Shown in pieces: positions 8,420 through 16,375 of a stretch of 64,000 nucleotides of DNA. The position numbers were made by a program, and so were the translations under genes. The notes beneath the pieces are model-generated. The model saw only the letters and a program-made list of their open reading frames with translations. It was not told the DNA's origin and ran no database searches. Position 1 is the first letter of the stretch, and each line of letters opens with the position of its first letter. Origin of the DNA: Streptosporangiaceae bacterium (lineage in GTDB: Bacteria; Actinomycetota; Actinomycetes; Streptosporangiales; Streptosporangiaceae); assembly GCA_025934375.1 (NCBI GenBank), contig JAICYD010000023.1:1-64000 (forward strand). The letters are read 5' to 3'.

Positions 8420-9270
8420 CAACCGCGATCGTGGAGACGACCGACACCGTGGACCGGTACCTCGCGCGGCTGGGCCTGGCCGCCCGGCCCGCGCCGACCG
8501 CCGAGGCGCTGGCCGACCTGCACCGGCGGCACCTCGACGCGGTGCCGTACGAGAACCTGGCGATCATGCTCGGACGGCCCGACGCCACCGACCCGGAGCG
8601 GACGCTGGCCCGGATCGCGGCGGGCGGCAACGCCGGGTACTGCTTCCATCACAACGGCGCGTTCGAGGTCGCCTTGCGAGCGTTCGGGTACGCGGTGCAG
8701 CGCCGCTTCGGCCACGTGTGGACCACGCAGGAGGCCCGCGCCACCCCGCTGCTCAACCACCTGGTGCTGCTCGTCACCATCGACAGCCGCCGCTGGTGGC
8801 CGGACCTGGGGCTCGGCGATGCCTTCCGCGAGCCCGTGGAACTGGTGACCGGGCCAGTCAGCCAGGGCCCGTTCCGTTATGAGGTATGCGAGATCCTCGG
8901 GGAAGGGTGGTCCTTCCGCCACGACCCGGCCGGGTCCTTCGCCGGCGTGGACGTGAGCGCGCACGCCCCGGCGCTCGATGAGGTGGCCGCGGCGCACCGG
9001 CGGCTGTCGACCCCGCCGGACGGGCGGTTCACCCGGGTGCTCGTCGCGCAGCGCCGCGACGACGCGGGCATCGAGTGGTTGCGCGGGATCCGCCACCAGC
9101 GCGCGGGCGACGGGGCGTTCGGCCGTGACCTGCACGGCTACGACGACTGGCGGGCCACGCTGACGTCCTTCGGCGTCAGCCTGTCCGGCGTCGCGGAGCG
9201 GGAGCTGCTCGACCTGCACGCCCGCATGCGCGCCGCCCACGAGGAGTGGCTCGCGGCCGGCGATGCCTAG
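8416..9270 (+). CDS. Arylamine N-acetyltransferase (NAT) family protein
   Basis: The 284-residue size is normal for bacterial NATs. The catalytic triad can be read: Cys76 in NAGYCFHHN (usual form RGGYCFE), His115 in LLNHLVLLV and Asp130 in WPDLGLGD. NATs transfer acetyl from acetyl-CoA to arylamines, hydrazines or arylhydroxylamines in the cytoplasm. The first motif deviates (GGNAGYC), so the acceptor may differ from classical drugs. The gene is the last of the AhpD-like/MocR operon, with an ATGA overlap. A detoxification set for aromatic amines, controlled by the PLP-sensing regulator, is a reasonable inference. Confidence 0.88.
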   Translation: MTTAIVETTDTVDRYLARLGLAARPAPTAEALADLHRRHLDAVPYENLAIMLGRPDATDPERTLARIAAGGNAGYCFHHNGAFEVALRAFGYAVQRRFGHVWTTQEARATPLLNHLVLLVTIDSRRWWPDLGLGDAFREPVELVTGPVSQGPFRYEVCEILGEGWSFRHDPAGSFAGVDVSAHAPALDEVAAAHRRLSTPPDGRFTRVLVAQRRDDAGIEWLRGIRHQRAGDGAFGRDLHGYDDWRATLTSFGVSLSGVAERELLDLHARMRAAHEEWLAAGDA

Positions 9271-9511
9271 ACCAGGGGGCCTCCGCTCGGGGCTGGGTCA
9301 GGCCGGGCGGCCGATTGTTCCGAGAGTGTTGAAATGTTCGGGGTGCCCTGTCACCGCACAGTCTAGAGTTGCCAGGCGTGAGCTGACCCTTCCGCTCCCG
9401 GCTTCCCTCCCGGCCGGGGAGATGAGACGATTTGCCGGACATGCCCGGCGGCGTAGACGGCGAGGACCGGGCAGGGTACGGCCCACTGGCTAAGGAGCGC
9501 TGATAACCGCA

Positions 9512-10402
9512 TTGCACACAGGGCTTGAGCAGCGCCAAGAACAGCTTCCGGGTCTGCTGGGCGCGGGGCCGGTGGCCGCGCGGCTATGGCTTGGGACCCG
9601 GCTGCGCCGCCTGCGCGAGGAAGCCGGGATATCGCGGGCGGGCGCCGCGGCGGGAATCCGGGCATCGGCGTCCAAGATCAGCCGAATGGAGCTTGGCCGC
9701 AGCCCGGTCAAGGAGCAAGACCTGGCCGGCCTGCTCGCGCTGTACGGGATCACTGACGAGGCCGAGCGCGAAGCCATGCGCGAGCTGTCGCTGGACGGCC
9801 GCCTCCCCGGCTGGTGGCAGGCTTACGGTGACGCGGTCCCGGCCTGGGCGAAGCCCTACCTCGGGATGGAGCAGGCCGCCCGGCTGATCCGCACCTATGA
9901 CGCCCAGTTCATCTCAGGCTTGCTGCAGACACCCGACTACGCCAGGGCGATTGTCGGCCTGTCCGCGAGCTCGTCGGGCGAGCAGGCCGAACGGCAGGTC
10001 GCGGTTCAGGTGCGCCGCCAGGAGATCCTGCACCGGGCCGATCCGCCGCATCTATGGGCCGTGATCGACGAGGCTACGCTGCGCCGCCCGGTGGGCGGTG
10101 CCGCGGTCATGCGCGCGCAGGTCAGCCACCTGCTCGAGATAAGCCAGCTGCGCCACGTCAACATCCAGGTGCTGCCGTTCCGCGCGGGAGGTCACGCCGG
10201 CGGCGCCTCCATCATCTTGCTGCGATTTGCCGGGGAACAGCTTCCCGATGTGGTCTACCTCGAGCAGATCGCCAGCGCCGTCTACCCGTCCAGGCGATCT
10301 GAGCTGGTCTACTACTGGGACCTGCTCAACCAGCTCGCCACCCAGGCCGACCCGCCAATCGCCAGCGTCATGATCCTCAACCAGATTCGCAAGGAGCTCT
10401 GA
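9512..10402 (+). CDS. XRE-family regulator with DUF5753 domain
   Basis: An N-terminal helix-turn-helix (about residues 25-80, with RLRRLREEAGISRAGAA and SASKISRMELGR) precedes the DUF5753 domain (YLGMEQAARLIRTYDAQFI, GLLQTPDYARA, HVNIQVLPF, VVYLEQIASAVY). This architecture is widespread in actinomycetes, often beside DUF397 genes, and takes part in developmental or antibiotic control in studied cases. The start is unclear: the in-frame TTG at 9512 sits 14 bases after AAGGAG (9492-9497), an unusually long gap, and no ATG or GTG is available. The next gene is not DUF397 but a DUF574 methyltransferase 83 bases on. Confidence 0.85.
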   Translation: MHTGLEQRQEQLPGLLGAGPVAARLWLGTRLRRLREEAGISRAGAAAGIRASASKISRMELGRSPVKEQDLAGLLALYGITDEAEREAMRELSLDGRLPGWWQAYGDAVPAWAKPYLGMEQAARLIRTYDAQFISGLLQTPDYARAIVGLSASSSGEQAERQVAVQVRRQEILHRADPPHLWAVIDEATLRRPVGGAAVMRAQVSHLLEISQLRHVNIQVLPFRAGGHAGGASIILLRFAGEQLPDVVYLEQIASAVYPSRRSELVYYWDLLNQLATQADPPIASVMILNQIRKEL

Positions 10403-10485
10403 CCAGGCGGCCGGGCCGCTTGAGGGATTGATCGGTAACCCGTCGATAAGCGTCGTGAGGTCGCGCGGGGTCCTAGGATTGCCTT

Positions 10486-11253
10486 GTGGGAGAATTGGAC
10501 GCGAGTGTCCCCAGCATCGCGCGGGTCTATGACTACTTCCTGGGCGGCAAGGACAACTTCGCGTCGGATCGTGCCCTGGCTGACCGGATGATCGAGATCG
10601 CTCCGCTGGTCCCGGTCATCACGCGGGAGAACCGGCAGTTCCTCAGCCGCGCCGTGACCTGGGCGGCGAACCAGGGCATTGGGCAGTTCATTGACCTCGG
10701 CTGCGGAATGCCGACGGCACCGGACACGCTTGACTCGGCCCGCGCGATCATCGAAGGCGCGCGGGTGGCGTACGTAGACAACGACCCGGTCGTCCTCAGC
10801 CACCTCGGGGCCAGGGTCGCCAAGGGCGTCCCCGGCGTGACGGTCGTAGCCGGTGACGTGCGCGACGTGCCGGCGATCGTGGGCAGCGTCCGCGCCGGGA
10901 TCGACCTGTCGTCCCCGGTCTGCCTGATCATGGGGTACCTGCTGCACTTCTTCACGGCCGACGCGGCCCGCGACCTGGTAGCCCGCTATACGGCCGCCGT
11001 GCCACGGGGGAGCGTCGTGGTGCTCTCCGCGATCCGCGTTGACACCGAGGGCTCGGACGAGGGCTTCGCCGGCTACTCCACCACCGTGGCGCCGGTGTAC
11101 AACCACTCGGTCGCGGAGTTCACCAGCTTCTTCGGCTCTCTGGAGGTCCTGCCGCCCGGCGTGGTGGACGCGCGCCAGTGGCACGTGTGGACGGCCGCGG
11201 GCCACCTTCCGCCGCGTGATCAGTACGCCATCGTCGGCGTCGCCCGCGTATAG
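10486..11253 (+). CDS. S-adenosylmethionine-dependent methyltransferase, PF04672 (DUF574) family
   Basis: This is the second of three paralogues in the window. It has the RVYDYFLGGKDNFASDR signature at the extreme N-terminus (about residues 11-27), the SAM strand FIDLGCGMP and AYVDNDPVVLSH. At 255 residues it is slightly short because it starts almost directly at the family motif. The GTG at 10486 is the only plausible start. It follows the XRE-DUF5753 gene in the same direction, so the pair may be co-expressed. Compared with the copy at 3956 the SAM glycine loop has a cysteine (LGCG), which is common in the superfamily. Substrate unknown. Confidence 0.87.
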   Translation: MGELDASVPSIARVYDYFLGGKDNFASDRALADRMIEIAPLVPVITRENRQFLSRAVTWAANQGIGQFIDLGCGMPTAPDTLDSARAIIEGARVAYVDNDPVVLSHLGARVAKGVPGVTVVAGDVRDVPAIVGSVRAGIDLSSPVCLIMGYLLHFFTADAARDLVARYTAAVPRGSVVVLSAIRVDTEGSDEGFAGYSTTVAPVYNHSVAEFTSFFGSLEVLPPGVVDARQWHVWTAAGHLPPRDQYAIVGVARV

Positions 11254-11341
11254 CTGCACGCGAATACGGCGCCGGCGCTGGTAGCCGCCCAGCGCGCCGA
11301 CTAGAGTGCCCGGGGCTGGCGGGACTCGCGGAAGGAGCCAC

Positions 11342-11724
11342 ATGGTGAGGCTGGAAGCGACCGAGCTCAGCGCGGCGGAGCAAGAGCTTCGCCGCGAGGT
11401 CCGCGAGTTCCTGGCCGGCCGGCTTCCCCCGGGGAGCTACCAGCCCGGCCTGGGGATGAGCGGCGGCGCCGACCGCGAGTTCTCCCGGGACCTCGGCGCC
11501 CGGGGATGGCTTGGCATGGCGCTGCGCACGGGGCCATCGGCATGACCCGGGAGTACCGCCTCCAGCACCTCACCCGCAGGCTGCACACCTGGAGCCGGGA
11601 ATTCGGGTCCGAGGCGGCGGTGAACACCCCGCTCGGCGCGGCCCTCGCGGGATCACCCGGCCTCATGGCCGCGGCCACCTCCGTCGGATCAGCAGTGCCC
11701 GTCCCAGCCATAGAGGGAGCCTGA
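11342..11724 (+). pseudogene. Acyl-CoA dehydrogenase with interior deleted and frame changed
   Basis: From the ATG at 11342 the frame reads a typical acyl-CoA dehydrogenase N-terminus (LSAAEQELRREVREFLAGRL, then DLGARGWLGMAL) and stops at 11545. In the next frame, from about 11524 to 11724, comes a typical C-terminus (AHGAIGMTREYRLQHLTRRL). The middle of the protein, including the FAD-binding and catalytic glutamate region and roughly 250 codons judging from the usual length near 380, is absent, and the two ends are out of frame. It is therefore a pseudogene produced by internal deletion around 11520-11528. The intact enoyl-CoA hydratase follows at once, so a fatty-acyl or CoA-ester operon has lost its first step. 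Confidence 0.75.
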
Positions 11725-11726
11725 TC

Positions 11727-12491
11727 GTGTACACCGCCATCACCGCCAGCGTGGACGACCACGTCGCGGTCATCGAGCTGAACCGGCCGCCGGCGAACTA
11801 CTTCGACGGGCTGCTCATCGGCGAGGTCGCCGACGCCGCGCAGGACCTGGTCGCGCAGGGGGCACGCGCCATCGTCGTGGCCGCCGCCGGAAAGCACTTC
11901 TGCGCCGGCGCGAACTTCTCCGCGGGCGAGATGGCCGGCGACCGCGCGGACTCGACGCGCGCCCTCTACCAGGAGGCCGCCCGGCTGTTCGACATCCCGG
12001 TCCCCGTCATCGCCGCGGTGCAGGGGTCAGCCGTCGGCGGCGGGGTCGGGCTGGCCTGCGCCGCCGACTTCCGGGTGGCGGCGCCGTCCACCCGCTTCCA
12101 CGCGAACTTCTCGATGCTCGGCTTCCACCAGGGATTCGGGCTGAGCGTCACCCTGCCCGAGATCGTGGGGCCCCGGCAGGCACTGGACCTGCTGGGCACC
12201 GGCCGCCGGGTCACCGGCGAGCAGGCCCTCGCGATCGGCCTGGCCGACCGGCTGGTTCCCGACGGGGAGCAACGCGCCGAGGCCGTCCGGTGGGCGGGGG
12301 AGTTCGCCGCGGCGGCCCCCCTCGCGGTGCAGTCGATCAAGCGCACGCTGCGCGGCTCCCTGGCCGAACGGGTCCGCGCCGTGCTTGACCACGAGCACCA
12401 CGAGCAGGTCCGCCTGTGGGCGACCGAGGACAGCCGCACCGGGATCGAGGCCAACCTCGCCCGCCAGCGTCCCGTATTCAGCGGCCGCTGA
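11727..12491 (+). CDS. Enoyl-CoA hydratase/isomerase (crotonase) family protein
   Basis: The 254-residue crotonase-fold protein has oxyanion-hole strands HFCAGANFS and GSAVGGGVGLACAADFRVA. The catalytic loop (MLGFHQGFGLSVTLPEIVG) lacks an obvious glutamate pair, so hydratase, isomerase or hydrolase activity cannot be separated. The start is the GTG at 11727, eight bases after AGGGAG. It sits three bases after the broken acyl-CoA dehydrogenase and about 100 bases before the Rieske genes, so it may serve side-chain CoA ester breakdown of the aromatic substrate. A longer in-frame extension runs back through the pseudogene but is not a real start. Confidence 0.85.
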   Translation: MYTAITASVDDHVAVIELNRPPANYFDGLLIGEVADAAQDLVAQGARAIVVAAAGKHFCAGANFSAGEMAGDRADSTRALYQEAARLFDIPVPVIAAVQGSAVGGGVGLACAADFRVAAPSTRFHANFSMLGFHQGFGLSVTLPEIVGPRQALDLLGTGRRVTGEQALAIGLADRLVPDGEQRAEAVRWAGEFAAAAPLAVQSIKRTLRGSLAERVRAVLDHEHHEQVRLWATEDSRTGIEANLARQRPVFSGR

Positions 12492-12570
12492 GCCCGCGGG
12501 TGCACGTTGGCGCGCCACTCCAGGACGTGGACCCAGCTCTGCATAGGGAACACATCGTTGCAGAAATGAC

Positions 12571-12585
12571 TTCTGTAAGACAGAC
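12571..12585. promoter_or_regulatory. Candidate IclR operator before the Rieske operon
   Basis: A short inverted repeat, TCTGT-AAG-ACAGA (12572-12584), lies just before the dioxygenase start. With flanks it matches the palindrome at the iclR start (16283-16297, TTCTGC-ACA-GCAGAA) at 10 of 15 positions and has the same 3-base centre. A shared binding site for the cluster's IclR regulator is a fair inference. A second overlapping repeat, CAGAA-ATGAC-TTCTG, spans 12561-12575. Confidence 0.35.
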
Positions 12586-12593
12586 TTCCGGCT

Positions 12594-13934
12594 ATGAATT
12601 TCGCCGGCTCCCAGCTAGAGGCCGTCCTCGCGGACGTGCGCCGCGGCATGATCCCGGCCCATGTCTACGGCGACCCGCAGATCTTCGCCCTGGAGCGCGA
12701 CCGCCTGTTCGCCCGGTCCTGGGTCTTCCTCGCCCACGAGTCGGAGATCCCCGACCCGGGGGACTACGTGGTCCGCCGGGTCCTGGCCGACTCGTTCATC
12801 GTGGCCAGGGACGAGTCGGGCGCGGTGCGGGTGATGTTCAACATGTGCCTGCACCGCGGCATGCAGGTCTGCCGGGCCGAGATGGGCAACGCCTCGCACT
12901 TCCGCTGCCCCTACCACGCCTGGACCTACCGCAACGACGGCAGCCTCACCGGCCTGCCATTCCACGCCGAGGCCTACGGCGGCGAGGACGGCTTCCCCCG
13001 CGAGGGCCAGTCCCTGCTGCCGGCTCCGGCCATGGGCATCCACAACGGCCTGATCTTCATCAGCCTTGACCCCGGCGCCCCGCCGCTGCCCGAATACCTC
13101 GGGGACTTCGCGTTCTACCTGGACTTCTACACCCGCCAGAGTCCCGCCGGGGTCGAGCTGCGCGGCCCGCAGCGCTGGCGGGTCAAGGCGAACTGGAAGA
13201 TCGGCGCGGAGAACTTCGCCGGCGACAGCTACCACACCCCGCACACCCACGCCAGCGTGGTGGACATCGGGCTGTTTCGCGAGCCGAAGGCCAGCAAGCG
13301 CAAGGAAGGCGCCCTGTACGTCGCCGGCCCCGGCGTCGGCACGACCTACAAGCTGCCGCCCGGCGGCGACTTCGCCAGCCAGTTGCGCTACGTCGGCTAC
13401 CCAGACGCGATGATCCCGGCGATGGCCGCCTCCTGGTCGGCCGGCCAGCGGGCGCTCATCGCCGACAGCGGCTTCATGGTGTCGGCGGCGACGCTGTTCC
13501 CGAACCTGAGCCTGGTTCACAACTGGCCGCAGATCGACGAGCGCGGCACCGTCGCCCCGTTCATCTCGCTGCGCCAGTGGCAGCCGGTCAGCGAGCGGGA
13601 AACCGAGGTCCTGTCCTGGTTCGCGGTCGACGCGGCGGCGCCCGAGGCCTTCAAGCGGGACTCCTACAAGGCCTACCTGATGTGCTTTGGCAGCTCCGGA
13701 ATGTTCGAGCAGGACGACGTGGAGAACTGGGTGTCCATCACCGAGATGGCGGCCGGGTCGATGGCGCGGCGGCTTCGCCTCAACAGCCGGATGGGCCTGA
13801 CCTCCGCCGGGCAGCCGATCAAGCCGCCGCTGGCCACGTTCGCCGGCCCCGGCGTCGCCTACCAGGGCTTCGGTGAATTCAACCAGCGGCACTGGCTGCG
13901 CCAGTGGAGCGACCACCTGGAGGACCCGCGATGA
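12594..13934 (+). CDS. Aromatic-ring-hydroxylating dioxygenase alpha subunit (Rieske)
   Basis: The 446-residue catalytic subunit carries a Rieske [2Fe-2S] site with Cys85-x-His87 in CLHRG and Cys105-x2-His108 in CPYHAW. The mononuclear iron site D-x2-H-x4-H is at Asp211, His214 and His219 (GDSYHTPHTH). It resembles the biphenyl/phenylpropionate/cinnamate type that makes cis-dihydrodiols. The beta subunit follows with an ATGA overlap, and a BphB-like diol dehydrogenase comes two genes later, which fits the reaction. No ferredoxin or reductase gene is adjacent, so electrons must come from elsewhere. There is no clear ribosome site before the ATG; translation may be leaderless or poorly initiated. 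Confidence 0.92.
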   Translation: MNFAGSQLEAVLADVRRGMIPAHVYGDPQIFALERDRLFARSWVFLAHESEIPDPGDYVVRRVLADSFIVARDESGAVRVMFNMCLHRGMQVCRAEMGNASHFRCPYHAWTYRNDGSLTGLPFHAEAYGGEDGFPREGQSLLPAPAMGIHNGLIFISLDPGAPPLPEYLGDFAFYLDFYTRQSPAGVELRGPQRWRVKANWKIGAENFAGDSYHTPHTHASVVDIGLFREPKASKRKEGALYVAGPGVGTTYKLPPGGDFASQLRYVGYPDAMIPAMAASWSAGQRALIADSGFMVSAATLFPNLSLVHNWPQIDERGTVAPFISLRQWQPVSERETEVLSWFAVDAAAPEAFKRDSYKAYLMCFGSSGMFEQDDVENWVSITEMAAGSMARRLRLNSRMGLTSAGQPIKPPLATFAGPGVAYQGFGEFNQRHWLRQWSDHLEDPR

Positions 13935-14458
13935 CCGCCCGGCCGCTGCCCTACGGCGACCCCGCGCACCAGGCCGCGCACCAGTTCCTGGTGGAGGAGG
14001 CCGCGCTGCTCGACGCGGCCGACTACTCCGGCTGGCTGGACCTGCTGTGCGAGGACATCCGCTACCTGATGCCGGTCCGGGTGACGACCGCCCGCGGCGC
14101 CGGCTTTGACTCCCTGGCCGACATGGGGCACTTCGACGAGGACATGTACGCGCTGCGCAAGCGAGTGCAGCGGCTGGCCACCGACCACGCGTGGACGGAG
14201 GACCCGCCGTCACGGACCCGGCACTTCGTCACCAACGTCAGGACTTTCCGCAACGAGCCCGGGGCGCGCGCGGAGTTCCTCGTCGAGTCAGCGGTGTTGC
14301 TGTTCCGCAGCCGGGGCGATACCCGGGAGGCTGACCTGGTCTCAGCGGGCCGCGCCGACCTGCTGCGCGAGACCGGCGCGGGGCTGCGGTTGGCCCGGCG
14401 CGAGATCACGGTGGACGAGGCGGTGCTGCGCACCCAGAACCTGGCGGTGTTCCTTTGA
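13931..14458 (+). CDS. Aromatic-ring-hydroxylating dioxygenase beta subunit
   Basis: The 175-residue protein has the NTF2-like fold of dioxygenase small subunits: an N-terminal helix (HQFLVEEAALLDAADYSGWLD), YLMPVRVT, the middle DMYALRKRVQRL, TRHFVTNVRTF, and a C-terminal RREITVDEAVL. The subunit is structural and pairs with the alpha subunit in an alpha3beta3 hexamer. Its ATG at 13931 overlaps the alpha stop by four bases and its own stop overlaps the TTG of the next gene. The coupling argues for equal production of both subunits. Confidence 0.92.
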   Translation: MTARPLPYGDPAHQAAHQFLVEEAALLDAADYSGWLDLLCEDIRYLMPVRVTTARGAGFDSLADMGHFDEDMYALRKRVQRLATDHAWTEDPPSRTRHFVTNVRTFRNEPGARAEFLVESAVLLFRSRGDTREADLVSAGRADLLRETGAGLRLARREITVDEAVLRTQNLAVFL

Positions 14459-14709
14459 GCGCCGTTCCCGGGGAGGAGCCCGTCATCCGGCTGGGCAACG
14501 AGTTCACCGAGGTCGTCGTGGAGCGGGTGCGGACCCGCAACGGCGCCCGGCTGCGGATCACCGTGCCGGGCTCGGGCCGGCAGATCACGCTCTGCCCGCT
14601 GGAGCTGGAGGCGCTGACCTGGCAAGGTCACGAGCTGTTCTCCGCCTTGCTGCGGACGCCGCACGGGCCGGAGGACGAGCCGGAGGACGAGCCGGGGGAC
14701 GCGCGCTGA
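14455..14709 (+). CDS. Small protein of Rieske dioxygenase clusters (dihydrodiol-dehydrogenase-associated)
   Basis: The 84-residue protein starts at a TTG overlapping the beta-subunit stop (TTGA) and ends overlapping the ATG of the SDR (TGATG). The core reads RLGNEFTEVVVERVRTRNG, then ARLRI and a C-terminal acidic tail in which a PEDE unit recurs. Short proteins of this type sit between beta subunits and cis-diol dehydrogenases in actinobacterial clusters and are sometimes labelled dihydrodiol dehydrogenase, although they are too small for a Rossmann enzyme. An assembly or accessory role is possible; the function is not known to me. The tight overlaps on both sides support that it is translated. 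Confidence 0.65.
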   Translation: MSAVPGEEPVIRLGNEFTEVVVERVRTRNGARLRITVPGSGRQITLCPLELEALTWQGHELFSALLRTPHGPEDEPEDEPGDAR

Positions 14710-15488
14710 TGGGCTGGCTGGACGGCAAGCGGGCGCTCATCGTCGGCGCCGGCTCGGGAATCGGCCGCGCGGTGGCGGACGCCTTCCACCAGGAGGGCGC
14801 ACGGGTGGCGGCCCTGGAGCTGGACGCGGGCAAGGCCGCCCGGCTGGCCGCCGAGCTGCCCGGCGGCCTGGTCAGCCACGGTGACGCCACCAGGATGGCC
14901 GACGCCCGCGAGGCTGTCGCGGCGGTGACCGGCGCGTTCGGCGGCCTGGACGTGCTGGTGAACTGCGTCGGCATCTTCGACTTCTACCGGGGGATCGCCG
15001 ACATCGGCGACGATGAGCTGGACGGCGCGTTCGAGGAGATCTTCGCGGTCAACGTCAAGAGCCAGCTGGCCTGCGTGCGCGCGGCGCTGCCGCAGCTGCG
15101 GCGCAGCGGCGGGTCGGTCGTGCTGACCGTCTCGACGTCCGGCTTCTACCCGGGCCGGGGCGGGGTCTTGTACGTGGCCTCCAAGTTCGCGGTCCGCGGC
15201 TGCGTGATCGCGCTCGCGCACGAGCTGGCGCCGCGGGTGCGGGTCAACGGGGTGGCGCCCGGCGGGACGCTCGGCACCGAGCTGACCGGCCCGGCCAGCC
15301 TCGGGCTGGCCGGCCGCGTGCTCGCAGCGGCCCCCGGCCGCGAGCAAGACCTGCGCGATCGCACTCCGCTGGGGGTGGCGCTGACCGGTGCGGACCACGC
15401 GGGCGGCTACGTGTTCCTCGCCTCGGACCGGGCGCGCGGCATCACCGGCACCATCGTGCACTCCGACGGCGGTATCGCAATCAGGTAG
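14709..15488 (+). CDS. SDR oxidoreductase, cis-dihydrodiol dehydrogenase (BphB/HcaB-like)
   Basis: The 259-residue short-chain dehydrogenase has the cofactor loop VGAGSGIG (residues 12-19), catalytic Ser142, Tyr155 and Lys159 (STSGFYPGRG, then YVASK). GFYPGRGGVLYVASK and ELAPRVRVNGVAPGG closely match the BphB/HcaB group, which oxidises cis-dihydrodiols to catechols with NAD+. It is the last gene of the dioxygenase operon. The true start is the ATG at 14709, overlapping the previous stop, although the frame is open much further upstream through the beta subunit. It converges with the IclR gene, overlapping it by eight bases. Confidence 0.9.
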   Translation: MGWLDGKRALIVGAGSGIGRAVADAFHQEGARVAALELDAGKAARLAAELPGGLVSHGDATRMADAREAVAAVTGAFGGLDVLVNCVGIFDFYRGIADIGDDELDGAFEEIFAVNVKSQLACVRAALPQLRRSGGSVVLTVSTSGFYPGRGGVLYVASKFAVRGCVIALAHELAPRVRVNGVAPGGTLGTELTGPASLGLAGRVLAAAPGREQDLRDRTPLGVALTGADHAGGYVFLASDRARGITGTIVHSDGGIAIR

Positions 15489-16290
15489 CGCCGGGCAGCT
15501 GGCCCTCCAGCCAGGCGGCCTGCTCGCGCAGCTCGCTCTTGATCTTCTCGGCGGCCTGCTCGGTCATCCGCGACAGCGGCGCGGACACCACGAGCGCGGC
15601 CACCGGCACGTACGGCCGGCCACGGACGGCGATCGCGACCGAGGCGACGCCCTCCTCGCTTTCCTCGGTGTTGACCGCGCATCCGGCCGCGCGCACCTTC
15701 CGCAGCTCGGCCAGCAGCTCCGAACGGGACGTGATCGACCGCTCGGTCAGCCGGGGCAGCGCCGCCGGGCCGGGGAAAAGGGCCGCCACCTCGGCGTCGG
15801 GCAGCTCCGCGAGCAGCGCCTTACCGGAGGCGGTGCAGCTGGCCGCGAGCATCGCGCCGGTGCGGGCGGCGACCCGCAGCGCCCGCGAGCTCTCGACGGC
15901 GTCGAGGTAGCGCACGTTGCCGCCCTCCAGCACGGCCAGGTGGACCGTCTCGCCCAGCGAGCCGGCCAGCTGCTCCAGCACGGGCCGGGCGTGCCGGCGG
16001 ATATCCAGCTGGCGCACGGCGGCCAGCCCCATCTCGACCAGGACCGGGCCGGCCACGTAGGTGCGCGAGTCCTGCTCCTGGCGGACGAACCCGTGGTAGG
16101 CGAGCATCGCCAGCAACCGGTGGGCGGTGGAATGGGCGACGCCGAGATGCTCGCTGGCCTCCGACAGCCGCACCCGGGACTGGCCGCGGAACAGCAGCAG
16201 CAAGCGCAGCGCGTTGTTCACCGAGGCGATCGGGTACGCCGGCTCCTGGCCGGGCCCGGCGGCGGAGCGGCCAGCTTGCCTTTTCTGCAC
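15481..16290 (-). CDS. IclR-family transcriptional regulator
   Basis: The 269-residue regulator has an N-terminal winged helix (RLSEASEHLGVAHSTAHRLLA, about residues 40-60) and a C-terminal IclR effector domain (GNVRYLDAVES, CTASGKALLAELP, GCAVNTEESEEGVASVA). IclR proteins commonly control aromatic catabolism. It lies at the end of the ring-dihydroxylation operon on the opposite strand and probably controls it, binding an aromatic acid or CoA ester. The GTG at 16290 sits in the middle of the palindrome 16283-16297, and a TATAAA (16303-16298, minus strand) is about seven bases upstream, suggesting a leaderless and autoregulated transcript. Confidence 0.88.
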   Translation of the reverse strand: MQKRQAGRSAAGPGQEPAYPIASVNNALRLLLLFRGQSRVRLSEASEHLGVAHSTAHRLLAMLAYHGFVRQEQDSRTYVAGPVLVEMGLAAVRQLDIRRHARPVLEQLAGSLGETVHLAVLEGGNVRYLDAVESSRALRVAARTGAMLAASCTASGKALLAELPDAEVAALFPGPAALPRLTERSITSRSELLAELRKVRAAGCAVNTEESEEGVASVAIAVRGRPYVPVAALVVSAPLSRMTEQAAEKIKSELREQAAWLEGQLPGAT

Positions 16291-16297
16291 AGCAGAA
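16283..16297. promoter_or_regulatory. Palindrome over the iclR start (candidate autoregulatory operator)
   Basis: TTCTGC-ACA-GCAGAA is an inverted repeat with perfect six-base arms spanning the GTG start of the IclR gene. On the minus strand a TATAAA lies directly upstream (16303-16298), so the transcription start would fall inside the repeat. A related site occurs before the Rieske alpha gene (12571-12585). Confidence 0.45.
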
Positions 16298-16375
16298 CTT
16301 TATACCGCGCGCCCGGCCGCCCGGGTATGCGCTGGCGTCATCGCGCCTGGTTTCTGGGGCGTAGTGTTGGCTTTT

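Noticed and set aside
12615..14213. Antisense open frame of 532 codons over the Rieske genes
   Set aside because: Arg/Ala/Gly/Val-rich composition typical of GC-driven shadows; the plus-strand genes are unambiguous.
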